Shown: positions 1 through 9,589 of the stretch, piece by piece | How the letters are laid out: every line of letters begins with the position of its first letter | Position numbering within the stretch: the stretch's first letter is position 1 | From: Erysipelotrichaceae bacterium 66202529 | GTDB taxonomy: Bacteria; Bacillota_I; Bacilli_A; Erysipelotrichales; Erysipelotrichaceae | Direction of reading: 5' to 3' | DNA length: 64,000 bases | NCBI GenBank assembly: GCA_017161075.1 | Contig: CP046174.1 | Location: forward strand, 4,154,001 to 4,218,000 | Program-made: the position numbers and the translations under genes | The notes under the pieces: model-generated | The model's input: only the letters and a program-made list of their open reading frames with translations | What the model was told of the DNA's origin: nothing | Databases searched by the model: none

Positions 1-1027
1 TAAACGTGTACATATAGAAGATGTCTGTCGTAGTGATGGTTACACGATGACAGATGTATCTGATTTCATATTTCAGAAGCTGAAGCCGGGAAATAGTTTA
101 TTGGCTATCGTCAATACAAAAGCAGAAGCATTAGATTTATACCATGCTTGTAAGCTGCATCATGAATTACATGATATGTATTTATATCATTTATCAACAG
201 GAATGTGTCCAGAACATCGACAGGATAAATTAAAAGAAATGGAGGAGCACGTAATCAAAAAGGATACTGTTTTATGTATAGCAACAAATCTAATTGAGGC
301 AGGTGTTGATCTTGATTGCGATATTGTCATTCGTTCCCTTTGCGGGTTGGACAGTATCTTACAGGCAGCAGGCAGATGTAATCGTAATGGGAAAAATGAT
401 GATTTAGGAACAGTGTATCTGATCAATTCCAGTGAAGAACATATTGATAAGCTGACAGATGTGAAAAAGGGACAGGATGAAACAAGTATATTACTAGCTC
501 AACTGCATAAGTCAAAGGAAGGCAGCAATGTCGATGAGCTCTTATCTCTTTCATATATTGAACAATATTACGAATCCTATTTTTTCAGCCGCAGGCATGA
601 TATGGGGTATTCAACCGTTGTTGATGGAAAAAAGGTTACTCTATTTGACCTGCTTACACAAAGAGGTCATCTAACGAAAAATTCAGAAGCGTTATTTCAT
701 CCATATCTGGGACAGGCTTTAAAAAGTGCAGGGCATAAATTTGAAATGATAGATTCAGACAGCATCGGTATACTTGTACCGTATGGCGGTGGTTCCGAGT
801 TGATTGCGAAGCTGCAAAGTTCAATCAGTAATGCAGAGAAATATGCCCTGCTTGATCAGGCACAGCGGTTTATGGTGAATGTGTATGAGAATAAGTATAA
901 GGAAATGATGAAGGAAGATATGCTTGTTCAGCTTGAGTTTAATGGAATGCTGGTGCTGAAGGAGGGGTTTTATAAGGAAGATACCGGATTGGAGATAAAA
1001 AAAGAGTTGGAGGATATGTTTGTATAA
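1..1027 (+). CDS. cas3: Cas3 helicase, C-terminal part (gene enters from the left edge)
   Basis: The reading frame is already open at base 2 and runs to TAA at 1027, so this is the 3' part of a longer gene. What is visible is the second RecA-like lobe of a DExH helicase: motif V-like ATNLIEAGVDLD and motif VI-like LQAAGRCNRNG, followed by the C-terminal region usual for Cas3. Cas3 is recruited by the Cascade complex and unwinds and degrades target DNA. The HD nuclease and Walker motifs would lie upstream of the window. The type I-C genes downstream on the same strand support the call. A small hairpin (1032-1048) follows the stop, and about 600 bp separate it from cas5c, so it may be transcribed apart from the other cas genes. 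Confidence 0.93.
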   Translation, partial: KRVHIEDVCRSDGYTMTDVSDFIFQKLKPGNSLLAIVNTKAEALDLYHACKLHHELHDMYLYHLSTGMCPEHRQDKLKEMEEHVIKKDTVLCIATNLIEAGVDLDCDIVIRSLCGLDSILQAAGRCNRNGKNDDLGTVYLINSSEEHIDKLTDVKKGQDETSILLAQLHKSKEGSNVDELLSLSYIEQYYESYFFSRRHDMGYSTVVDGKKVTLFDLLTQRGHLTKNSEALFHPYLGQALKSAGHKFEMIDSDSIGILVPYGGGSELIAKLQSSISNAEKYALLDQAQRFMVNVYENKYKEMMKEDMLVQLEFNGMLVLKEGFYKEDTGLEIKKELEDMFV

Positions 1028-1409
1028 TAAAAAAGGCATATAGCCTTTCTTAAAACGTACATTCACCAATACATATAAATATTTAGATCCACAGTATTTC
1101 ACTGACGTGATTTATTATAGTGTATATTCTACATTTAGTCAAAGAGAAAGAATTAGAATAAATTACAATAGAGTAAAAAAGCTAAGTAATAAAATCTGTA
1201 ATAATTTTTATAGGCTTATCATATGTTTGAAATACTATCATATTTATTCTTCATTTATATGTAAATGGTTAGATGTAAGTGTTTAAACATTGTGCTTTAC
1301 AACCTTTACTTTATGTGATAACCTTATTGTGTGAGTGAAAGAGCTTACAATGTTGGCGTACATCTAATTGGTTTATAAGATCACAGAGCCCAAAGATAGG
1401 AGGTGTAAA
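1028..1409. other. AT-rich gap after cas3
   Basis: This stretch is strongly AT-rich and holds no convincing gene. A short hairpin (AAAGGC, 5-nt loop, GCCTTT, 1032-1048) just after the cas3 stop could be a weak terminator. The promoter of the downstream small ORF or cas operon probably lies here, but I cannot point to a good -35/-10 pair. Confidence 0.4.
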
Positions 1410-1550
1410 TTGCAATACATGAAGGAGACTGATGAAAGAAGAGAAGATGATCGTTATGTGATTATTCACAAAGATTTTATGAATGTAACAATGAAAATCA
1501 TATATACTTTAATAGTCGCAATTATCTACATACTCTTCAAGTTTGCTTAG
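1410..1550 (+). CDS. Small single-pass membrane protein inside the cas locus (hypothetical)
   Basis: A TTG codon at 1410 lies 6 nt after a full AGGAGG (1398-1403) and opens a 46-residue frame. The N-terminal half is hydrophilic and charged (KETDERREDDR). The C-terminal half, from about residue 25, is one hydrophobic segment (IIYTLIVAIIYILF), giving a predicted single-pass membrane peptide. I recognise no family. It sits between cas3 and cas5c on the same strand and is followed by a perfect 14-bp inverted repeat. The excellent ribosome binding site is the main reason to believe it. It could be a Cas accessory peptide, an unrelated small protein or a fortuitous frame. An ATG at 1434 is an alternative start. 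Confidence 0.45.
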   Translation: MQYMKETDERREDDRYVIIHKDFMNVTMKIIYTLIVAIIYILFKFA

Positions 1551-1556
1551 ATTTTA

Positions 1557-1594
1557 AATACAATATGATGTTGTTTAATACATCATATTGTATT
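1557..1594 (+). promoter_or_regulatory. Perfect 14-bp inverted repeat before cas5c
   Basis: AATACAATATGATG (1557-1570) is exactly complementary to CATCATATTGTATT (1581-1594) across a 10-nt loop. It begins 6 nt after the small-ORF stop and ends 39 nt before the cas5c start. It lacks a proper U-run, so it may be an operator or an mRNA stem rather than an intrinsic terminator. The role is inferred; the repeat itself is plain in the sequence. Confidence 0.55.
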
Positions 1595-1633
1595 ATAAAA
1601 TTAAAATAAATTTACTAGAAAGAAGGTGAAAAA

Positions 1634-2374
1634 ATGGAAAAGCGAAATGAAATTACGTTTTGTGTGAAAGCGAAGTATGCGCTCTTCTCCGATCCCTTGA
1701 ACCGTGTTTCAGGAGAAAAATTCTCATATCAGATTCCCACATATGAGGCATTAAAAGGGGTTGTGAAAAGCATCTACTTTAAACCTACAATCAGCTGGTA
1801 TATTGATGAGGTACGTATTATGAATCCTATTCAGTTTACAACACAGGGCATCCGTCCGATTGATTATCATGGTGGTAATACACTCTCATACTATACCTAT
1901 CTCACTGATGTTTCATATCAGGTCAAAGCACATTTTGAGTGGAATCTTCATCATGACGAATTGGAACAGGATCGTAATGAAAACAAGCATTGGTTGATTG
2001 CAAAGCGTATGGTAAAGCGTGGCGGTCGAAGGGATGTCTTTCTCGGAACCAGCGAATGTAAGGCGTATGTGGAGCCCTGTGAATTCGGTGAAGGAAAAAG
2101 CTTTTATGAAAATCAGGACATATTGCCATTCAGCACTATGGTTCATGGATTTATTTATCCAGATGAATGGGTTTACGAAGAAGAAAAGGATAAACTGATT
2201 GCTACTTTCTGGAATCCTGTAATGAGGAATGGTGTTATTACCTTCATTCGTCCGGAGCAATGTGAAATCAGACGAGTAGTTGGAAACGGTGGCATTAAAA
2301 GATTTGTGAAGGATGTCAATTTTAAACCTATTGACAATGAAGAGGAAGGAGGTGCAACTCTTGAGCTGGGCTAG
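1634..2374 (+). CDS. cas5c: Type I-C Cascade subunit Cas5c (Cas5d)
   Basis: This 246-residue RAMP-fold protein is the first gene of the cas5c-cas8c-cas7c-cas4-cas1-cas2 run, the standard type I-C order. The start FCVKAKYALFSDPLNRVSGEKFSYQIPTYEA-type region (residues 9-40) carries the Cas5 N-terminal signature. In type I-C systems Cas5 replaces Cas6 and cuts pre-crRNA in the repeat; the basic stretch KRMVKRGGRRDVFLG near the middle is in the expected region for that activity. The start ATG follows AGAAGGTG at good spacing. Its 3' end overlaps cas8c by 14 nt, suggesting coupled translation. Length is normal for the family. Confidence 0.93.
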   Translation: MEKRNEITFCVKAKYALFSDPLNRVSGEKFSYQIPTYEALKGVVKSIYFKPTISWYIDEVRIMNPIQFTTQGIRPIDYHGGNTLSYYTYLTDVSYQVKAHFEWNLHHDELEQDRNENKHWLIAKRMVKRGGRRDVFLGTSECKAYVEPCEFGEGKSFYENQDILPFSTMVHGFIYPDEWVYEEEKDKLIATFWNPVMRNGVITFIRPEQCEIRRVVGNGGIKRFVKDVNFKPIDNEEEGGATLELG

Positions 2375-4241
2375 TAAATTACTGGAAACCTATGATAAAT
2401 GCCAATCTAAAGTGGGTGTGCAAAGCGAAGACGGTATGCTTTTACCTTTAAGCCACTTGACAACAAAAGCACAGATAGAAGTAATATTAAGTGATGAGGG
2501 TCATTTCATTCATGCTGTGGAAATCCCTAATGAAGATGCAATTACTGTCATCCCTGTAACAGAAGATTCTGCAAGCAGATCCAGTGGTATCACCGCTCAT
2601 CCTCTGCATGATAAACTCATCTATATTGCAAAGGATTATACAAGGTATACAGACAAGGATAACGAAGCACAATTTGCAGCGCATCAGGGACTTTTAAAGA
2701 CCTGGGTAGATTCTCCTTTTACACATTCAAGCATTACTGCAATTTATAAATATCTTGAACAAGGAACACTCATTTCTGATTTGATTGCCTGCAATATTCT
2801 AAAACTGGATGGTGAATTACTGGATAAAAAATATAAAATTCAAAAAACAATCAACCAGGCTGATGCTTTTATCAGATTTAAAATCAAAGGTAATCAACAG
2901 CAGATTATAGAACCCTGGTTTGATAAGACGTTGTTTGATGCTTACCACAAGTTTTATACAAGTCTCCATACCGAGCGGGATCTCTGCTATATAACAGGGA
3001 AAATGATGTACTGTACGGATAAACATCCTGCGAAGCTACGTCAGGGTAAGGATAAAGCAAAGCTCATTTCTATGAATGATTCTAATGGATTTACATATCG
3101 CGGACGATTCGTTTCAAAAAAAGAAGCAATTTCAGTTGGATATGAAACATCACAGAAAATCCACAACGCTTTGCGATGGTTGATACAAAAACAAGCTTAT
3201 AAATACGACGGTCAGACCATATTGACATGGAATGCACATTGTGATGACATTATGAGCGCATTAACCTCACAATCCTGCTTACTGCCGACTTTAACTGAAA
3301 CAGTTGACACAGAAGAAAATTATGCACAACGTGTGAATAAAGCTATTGCTGGTTATGAACAGGAAATCACTGACCATAACGACAATATTGTAATCATGGC
3401 GATGGACGCTGCTACAATTGGAAGATTTTCTATCACCTATTATCATGAAATAGATGCTTCCACCTACTATAAAAATCTGCAGAATTGGTTTGCTTACTGC
3501 AGTTGGCCGCAATATACAAAAGCAGAATACATGGGATGTGTAGGAACTCCAATTCCTAAGGAAATCATATCTTGTGCATACGGAACTCTACGAGGTGTAT
3601 TCTTTGAAGCAGATGATAAAATGATGACCTTACAGATGGGGCGCTTATTACCTTGTATTTCTGAAGGGAAGCCTGTACCTGCCGATTTTGTAGAAAGACT
3701 TAACAGCCAAGTAAAGACTATGTCTACCAATACTAAATATAACTGGAATAAATGTATTGGCATATTATGTGCAGTATTTAAAAAGTACTGCCATGATCAA
3801 AAAGGAGAGGATTGGAGCGTGAATATGATGGAAAATAAAAAACTCGCAAAATCGAATATTCCTTATTTATTAGGAAGAATTCTGGCAATATATGATGGAA
3901 TCGAACAATATGCATTAAATATTCAAAAAGAAGATCGACCGACAAATGCAATGCGTTTATATGTACCATTCCAAGAACATCCGTTTTTGACACTTTCAAC
4001 GCTGGATAAAAAAATAAGACCTTATGTTGAAAAACTAGGTAAAAGATGTGAGTATCTTCTTACTATGAAACAGGACTTAATGGAAGAATTATTAGCGGAG
4101 ATAGATGATAAAAATTTCCAGCGTCTACAAAATCTTGATGCATATTTTGTATTAGGTTTTGATTGTCAGCGAAATGAAATCAAACGAATCAATACTGAAA
4201 GAAAAGAAAAAAACAAACAAAAGGAGGAATCTGAATCATGA
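2361..4241 (+). CDS. cas8c: Type I-C Cascade large subunit Cas8c (Csd1)
   Basis: Cas8c is the large subunit that recognises the PAM and supports R-loop formation in the type I-C interference complex. I choose the TTG at 2361 because it lies 6 nt after AAGGAGGTG and gives the typical Csd1 start (M-SWASKLLETYDKC). An upstream ATG at 2313 would overlap cas5c by 62 nt and lacks this ribosome site. From the TTG the product is 626 residues, in the usual range. The C-terminus is lysine- and glutamate-rich (ERKEKNKQKEESES) and ends in an ATGA overlap with cas7c. Recognition rests on position, length and the N-terminal signature. Confidence 0.92.
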   Translation: MSWASKLLETYDKCQSKVGVQSEDGMLLPLSHLTTKAQIEVILSDEGHFIHAVEIPNEDAITVIPVTEDSASRSSGITAHPLHDKLIYIAKDYTRYTDKDNEAQFAAHQGLLKTWVDSPFTHSSITAIYKYLEQGTLISDLIACNILKLDGELLDKKYKIQKTINQADAFIRFKIKGNQQQIIEPWFDKTLFDAYHKFYTSLHTERDLCYITGKMMYCTDKHPAKLRQGKDKAKLISMNDSNGFTYRGRFVSKKEAISVGYETSQKIHNALRWLIQKQAYKYDGQTILTWNAHCDDIMSALTSQSCLLPTLTETVDTEENYAQRVNKAIAGYEQEITDHNDNIVIMAMDAATIGRFSITYYHEIDASTYYKNLQNWFAYCSWPQYTKAEYMGCVGTPIPKEIISCAYGTLRGVFFEADDKMMTLQMGRLLPCISEGKPVPADFVERLNSQVKTMSTNTKYNWNKCIGILCAVFKKYCHDQKGEDWSVNMMENKKLAKSNIPYLLGRILAIYDGIEQYALNIQKEDRPTNAMRLYVPFQEHPFLTLSTLDKKIRPYVEKLGKRCEYLLTMKQDLMEELLAEIDDKNFQRLQNLDAYFVLGFDCQRNEIKRINTERKEKNKQKEESES

Positions 4242-5083
4242 CAGCATTTACAAACAAAGTAGACTTTGCAGTAATTTTCACAGTAAATAAGGCAAATCCT
4301 AACGGCGATCCACTTTCTGGAAATCAGCCTAGAATTGACTATAAGGGGTATGGTGAAGTATCCGATGTATGTATTAAAAGAAAAATAAGAAACCGTCTGC
4401 AGGATATGGGTGAAAATATTTTCGTTCAATCTGATGAAAGAAGCAATGACGGATTCAGGAGTCTCAGTGAGAGAGCAAGCAATAATAAAGATTTAAAGGC
4501 TGCCGCAAAGGATCGCGAGGCTTATGCCTCTGCAGCTTGCAAGGAATGGGCCGATGTCAGAGCATTCGGGCAAGTATTCGCATTTAAAACAAACAGTGTT
4601 TCTGTTGGTGTAAGAGGGCCGGTATCCATCAGAACCGCTGAAAGCATCAATCCTGTGGTAACTACAGACATGAAGATTACAAAGAGCGTAAACAGTGAAC
4701 CATCTGAAAAACGTTCTTCTGATACCATGGGGATGAAGCACCGTGTTGATTTCGGTTTATATGTATGTAAAGGAAGCATCAATCATCAGCTGGCAGAAAA
4801 AACAGGCTTCAGTGAAGAGGATGCGGAGAAGATTAAAGAGGCTCTATGCTCTTTATTCATGAATGATGCCTCCAGTGCAAGACCGGAGGGTAGTATGGAG
4901 GTTTGCAAAGTTTATTGGTGGAAGCATAATTGTCTAACAGGACAGTACAGTTCAGCTAAAGTGCATAATTCCTTAAAGATTGAGGTAAAGGAAGATGTAG
5001 ATACTCCTACCTGTATTGAGGATATTAATATTACATTAACACCTTTAGAAGGTTTAGAACCAGAAATATATGACGGAATATGA
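4238..5083 (+). CDS. cas7c: Type I-C Cascade backbone Cas7c (Csd2)
   Basis: The 281-residue protein has the Csd2 hallmarks: an N-terminal strand ending in NPNGDPLSGNQPRIDYKGYG, the segment FGQVFAFKTNSVSVGVRGPVS and a central RSSDTMGMKHRVDFGLY motif. Several Cas7 copies polymerise along the crRNA to form the Cascade backbone. The start ATG overlaps the cas8c stop (ATGA) and is preceded by AAGGAGG. The 3' end overlaps cas4 by 14 nt. Nothing suggests damage. Confidence 0.95.
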   Translation: MTAFTNKVDFAVIFTVNKANPNGDPLSGNQPRIDYKGYGEVSDVCIKRKIRNRLQDMGENIFVQSDERSNDGFRSLSERASNNKDLKAAAKDREAYASAACKEWADVRAFGQVFAFKTNSVSVGVRGPVSIRTAESINPVVTTDMKITKSVNSEPSEKRSSDTMGMKHRVDFGLYVCKGSINHQLAEKTGFSEEDAEKIKEALCSLFMNDASSARPEGSMEVCKVYWWKHNCLTGQYSSAKVHNSLKIEVKEDVDTPTCIEDINITLTPLEGLEPEIYDGI

Positions 5084-5738
5084 GGAAGATGATTTCCTTA
5101 TGCTGTCTGGTATTCAGCACTTTGCATTCTGTCGGCGCCAATGGGCTTTAATACATATCGAACAGCAATGGGCAGAAAATTATCGAACAATCGACGGTCA
5201 AATTTTTCATGAGAATGCGCATAATGATACATTCTCTGAAAGCAGAAATGGTATTCTAATACGAAGAGGTCTTTCTGTTTTTTCAAGAACTCTGGGAATT
5301 AGTGGAATATGTGATGTTGTTGAATTTCATCCATCAGAAGAAGGAATATCTATCCCCTATGATTGCAAGCGCTATTTACCAATACCTATTGAGTATAAGA
5401 GAGGAGAACCCAAGCAATATCAGGCAGATGATTTGCAGCTTTGTGCACAGGCAATGTGTCTGGAAGAAATGCTTTTATGCAATATTGATAAAGGATATCT
5501 GTATTATGGGGAGACGCGGCGAAGAACTGAAGTTGTGTTTTCTCCGGATATGCGGGAAACAGTAAAAGCATATTGTGAAGAAATGCACCATTTGTACGCA
5601 AAGCAGTATACACCTAAGGTAAAAATAAGTAAAAAATGCAATGCCTGTTCATTAAAAGATATCTGTCTACCAAAGCTAAATCAAAATTCTTCTGTAGATG
5701 CTTATTTCAATAAATATCTAGGAGATAAAAATACATGA
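5070..5738 (+). CDS. cas4: Cas4 nuclease, spacer adaptation
   Basis: Cas4 is a RecB-like Fe-S nuclease that trims prespacers and defines PAM and orientation with Cas1-Cas2. The 222-residue protein begins near LSGIQHFAFCRRQWAL, which holds the first cluster cysteine. It carries PD-(D/E)XK elements including ISIPYDCKRY and the ADDLQLCAQAMCLEEM helix, and ends with the three-cysteine cluster KCNACSLKDICLP at about residues 190-202. It overlaps cas7c by 14 nt and cas1 by 4 nt (ATGA), so the genes are tightly coupled. All four cluster cysteines appear present. Confidence 0.95.
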   Translation: MTEYEEDDFLMLSGIQHFAFCRRQWALIHIEQQWAENYRTIDGQIFHENAHNDTFSESRNGILIRRGLSVFSRTLGISGICDVVEFHPSEEGISIPYDCKRYLPIPIEYKRGEPKQYQADDLQLCAQAMCLEEMLLCNIDKGYLYYGETRRRTEVVFSPDMRETVKAYCEEMHHLYAKQYTPKVKISKKCNACSLKDICLPKLNQNSSVDAYFNKYLGDKNT

Positions 5739-6766
5739 AAAAACTTTTAAATACGCTTTACATAACAACACCAAAATCATATTTATCATTAGATGGAGAA
5801 AATGTTGTTATTACAAAAGAGGATAAGACAGTTAAACGCGTTCCTTTACATAATATTGAAGGCATTGTTGGATTTGGGTTTACCGGAGCAAGTCCCTCGC
5901 TTATGGGAAAATGTGCAGATATGGGGATATCATTAACCTTTATGACGATGAATGGCAGGTTTCTAGCAAGAGTAATAGGTGAAGACCGTGGCAATGTTTT
6001 ATTAAGAAAAGAGCAATTCCGTATTTCTGAATCCATTGATAAACGTCTTTCTTATGCAAAAAATATGATAACTGCAAAGTTAATTAATTCGAGAAGCATT
6101 ATCGTGCGAGCCAAAAGAGATTATGCATTAAGAATGAATGTGGATAAATTAGAGGAAGCTTCTGCAAAATTAAAATCTTCTGCTTATGAAGTAAGAAGTG
6201 CAGATTCTGCAGAAACATTAAGAGGAATTGAAGGTAATGCAGCAAATTGTTATTTTCATATATTTGATGATTTAATTCTTCAACAAAAAGATGATTTCTA
6301 TTTTCACGGAAGAAATAAAAGACCTCCACTAGATAATGTTAATGCTCTTTTATCCTTCACATATACTCTATTGGTAAAAGATGTTACATCAGCTCTTGAA
6401 GCAGTAGGACTTGATCCGTATATTGGCTTTCTTCATACAGATCTTCCTGGCCGGACATCTTTGGCATTAGATATCATGGAAGAGCTTCGTTCTATTCTAG
6501 CAGATCGTTTTGTTTTATCGCTCATAAATATGAACATCGTAAACGCAGATGGCTTTACTAAAACAGATAGCGGTGCTGTTCATATGGACGATGATACTAG
6601 AAAAGCTGTGTTGTCAGCGTGGCAAAAGAAAAAGCAGGATATAATAAAACACCCTTTTCTTGATCAGAAAATCGAGTGGGGACTGGTACCGTACGTTCAA
6701 GCATTGCTTCTTGCTAGGACAATTCGCGGTGACCTGTTAGAATATCCTCCATTTTTGTGGAAGTAA
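5735..6766 (+). CDS. cas1: Cas1 spacer integrase
   Basis: Cas1 is the metal-dependent integrase that, with Cas2, inserts new spacers at the leader end of the array. The 343-residue protein contains the conserved glutamate in LRGIEGNAANCYF (about residue 165), the histidine in GLDPYIGFLHTDLPGR (about 233) and the following acidic helix ALDIMEELR, which form the active site. The ATG overlaps the cas4 stop (ATGA). Cas2 begins 6 nt downstream. Length and order are normal for type I-C. Confidence 0.96.
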   Translation: MKKLLNTLYITTPKSYLSLDGENVVITKEDKTVKRVPLHNIEGIVGFGFTGASPSLMGKCADMGISLTFMTMNGRFLARVIGEDRGNVLLRKEQFRISESIDKRLSYAKNMITAKLINSRSIIVRAKRDYALRMNVDKLEEASAKLKSSAYEVRSADSAETLRGIEGNAANCYFHIFDDLILQQKDDFYFHGRNKRPPLDNVNALLSFTYTLLVKDVTSALEAVGLDPYIGFLHTDLPGRTSLALDIMEELRSILADRFVLSLINMNIVNADGFTKTDSGAVHMDDDTRKAVLSAWQKKKQDIIKHPFLDQKIEWGLVPYVQALLLARTIRGDLLEYPPFLWK

Positions 6767-6772
6767 AAGTAA

Positions 6773-7066
6773 ATGCTTGTTATAATAACCTATGATGTCA
6801 ATACGCAAAACAGTGCTGGAAGAAAGAGATTAAGAAAAGTTGCAAAAGAGTGTGTTAATTATGGTCAAAGAGTGCAGAATTCTGTTTTTGAATGTGTTAT
6901 GGATCAGGCAAAGTGTAGAGAAGTTAAACATAAGCTTATCAGTTTGATTGATAAAGAACACGATAGTTTGAGATTTTACTACCTAGGAAATAATTATAAA
7001 AATAAAGTTGAGCACATCGGTATTAAACCCAGTTTCAATGTTGAAGAAGATGTATTGCTAATATAA
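6773..7066 (+). CDS. cas2: Cas2
   Basis: Cas2 is the small ferredoxin-fold dimer that holds two Cas1 dimers together during integration. The 97-residue product starts MLVIITYDVNTQNSAGRKRL with the conserved aspartate after strand one, followed by RVQNSVFECVMD. It is the last cas gene. The CRISPR leader begins directly after its stop and the first repeat is 164 nt downstream. Confidence 0.96.
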   Translation: MLVIITYDVNTQNSAGRKRLRKVAKECVNYGQRVQNSVFECVMDQAKCREVKHKLISLIDKEHDSLRFYYLGNNYKNKVEHIGIKPSFNVEEDVLLI

Positions 7067-7230
7067 TTTCTTGGCGCGAACCCCAAGCTCACATGAAATC
7101 CCTGGGAGGTTCGCGCCTTAAAATTGATTTTTATTGCATTTTGTAACAGTTTCTTTATTTTCATAAGCATCTATAGTTATGAAAACAATAGATTTTATTA
7201 CATATGTATTTAAATGCAACATTTTTCGCT
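7067..7230 (+). promoter_or_regulatory. CRISPR leader with 10-bp hairpin
   Basis: This is the AT-rich 164-nt stretch between cas2 and the first repeat. It holds a perfect inverted repeat, GGCGCGAACC (7073-7082) and GGTTCGCGCC (7108-7117), enclosing the CCC...ATGAAATCCCTGGGAG segment often seen in leaders of type I-C arrays. The hairpin may also end cas transcription. The remainder to 7230 is poly-A/T rich as expected for a leader that drives array transcription. Confidence 0.75.
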
Positions 7231-7583
7231 GTCTGGCCTCTCACGAGGCTAGTGGATCTAAATCTCTTTTTCTTCATCGTTCAGATCCTGACCCTCCATG
7301 TCTGGCCTCTCACGAGGCTAGTGGATCTAAATTGCCTTACATGGGTAGTATACCACTTTTTAGCAAAGGTCTGGCCTCTCACGAGGCTAGTGGATCTAAA
7401 TAGTAGTAATACATCAAAGGACTTCCCGGAGTCTGTCTGGCCTCTCACGAGGCTAGTGGATCTAAATGTTTAGAAATTTAGGGTAGTTATTGACATATTT
7501 TAGTCTGGCCTCTCACGAGGCTAGTGGATCTAAATAATTCATCTATCGATGAAACAATAGATAATGTCAAGTCTGGCCTCTCA
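7231..7583 (+). CRISPR. Type I-C CRISPR array: five full repeats, one truncated repeat, five spacers
   Basis: Five identical 33-nt repeats start at 7231, 7300, 7369, 7435 and 7503. The sixth, at 7571, keeps only its first 13 nt (GTCTGGCCTCTCA). Spacers are 36, 36, 33, 35 and 35 nt. Each repeat begins GTCTGGCC, contains a 7-bp stem (TGGCCTC with GAGGCTA, one G-U pair, loop TCAC) and ends GTGGATCTAAAT, close to the type I-C ending GTGGATTGAAAT. The leader side is at the left, next to cas2, so newest spacers are near 7264. The broken last repeat marks the old trailer end, and a shared terminator hairpin begins 8 nt later. Confidence 0.97.
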
Positions 7584-7590
7584 GAGACAT

Positions 7591-7617
7591 AAAAACACAG
7601 CACAATGCTGTGTTTTT
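7591..7617. terminator. Bidirectional terminator between CRISPR array and lysS
   Basis: AAAAACACAGCA and TGCTGTGTTTTT pair perfectly over 12 bp with a CAA loop, with A-run and T-run on both sides. It can stop the array transcript on the + strand and the lysS transcript on the - strand, whose stop codon is at 7622. Confidence 0.85.
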
Positions 7618-7621
7618 AATA

Positions 7622-9371
<1,750 letters not shown>

Positions 9372-9377
9372 ATTATG

Positions 9378-9406
9378 ATTATATAGACAAACCAGGGCTT
9401 TGTCAA
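9378..9406 (-). promoter_or_regulatory. lysS: Consensus sigma-A promoter of lysS
   Basis: On the - strand TTGACA (9401-9406) and TATAAT (9378-9383) are separated by exactly 17 nt, a full consensus match. Transcription would begin near 9371, right at the 5' edge of the T-box leader. Confidence 0.85.
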
Positions 9407-9589
9407 TCGAAAACTCCTTAAAACCCCCAATAAAACAAGGCCCTTTGTGATACCTTGCCGCCATTACAGGTTTATGAAGCCCATGGAAATAAACAAGCCT
9501 CTTAAAAGGATAAACAATGTATACAAATTCTCCTGTTATTACCCATCCACCATCATATGTAACAATACATTTCTTAACGGTTACCGCCA

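Noticed and set aside
7179..7473. Reading frames running through the CRISPR repeats with repeated ASHEASGS or WPLTRLVDLN peptides
   Set aside because: They are translations of the CRISPR repeats and spacers, not genes.
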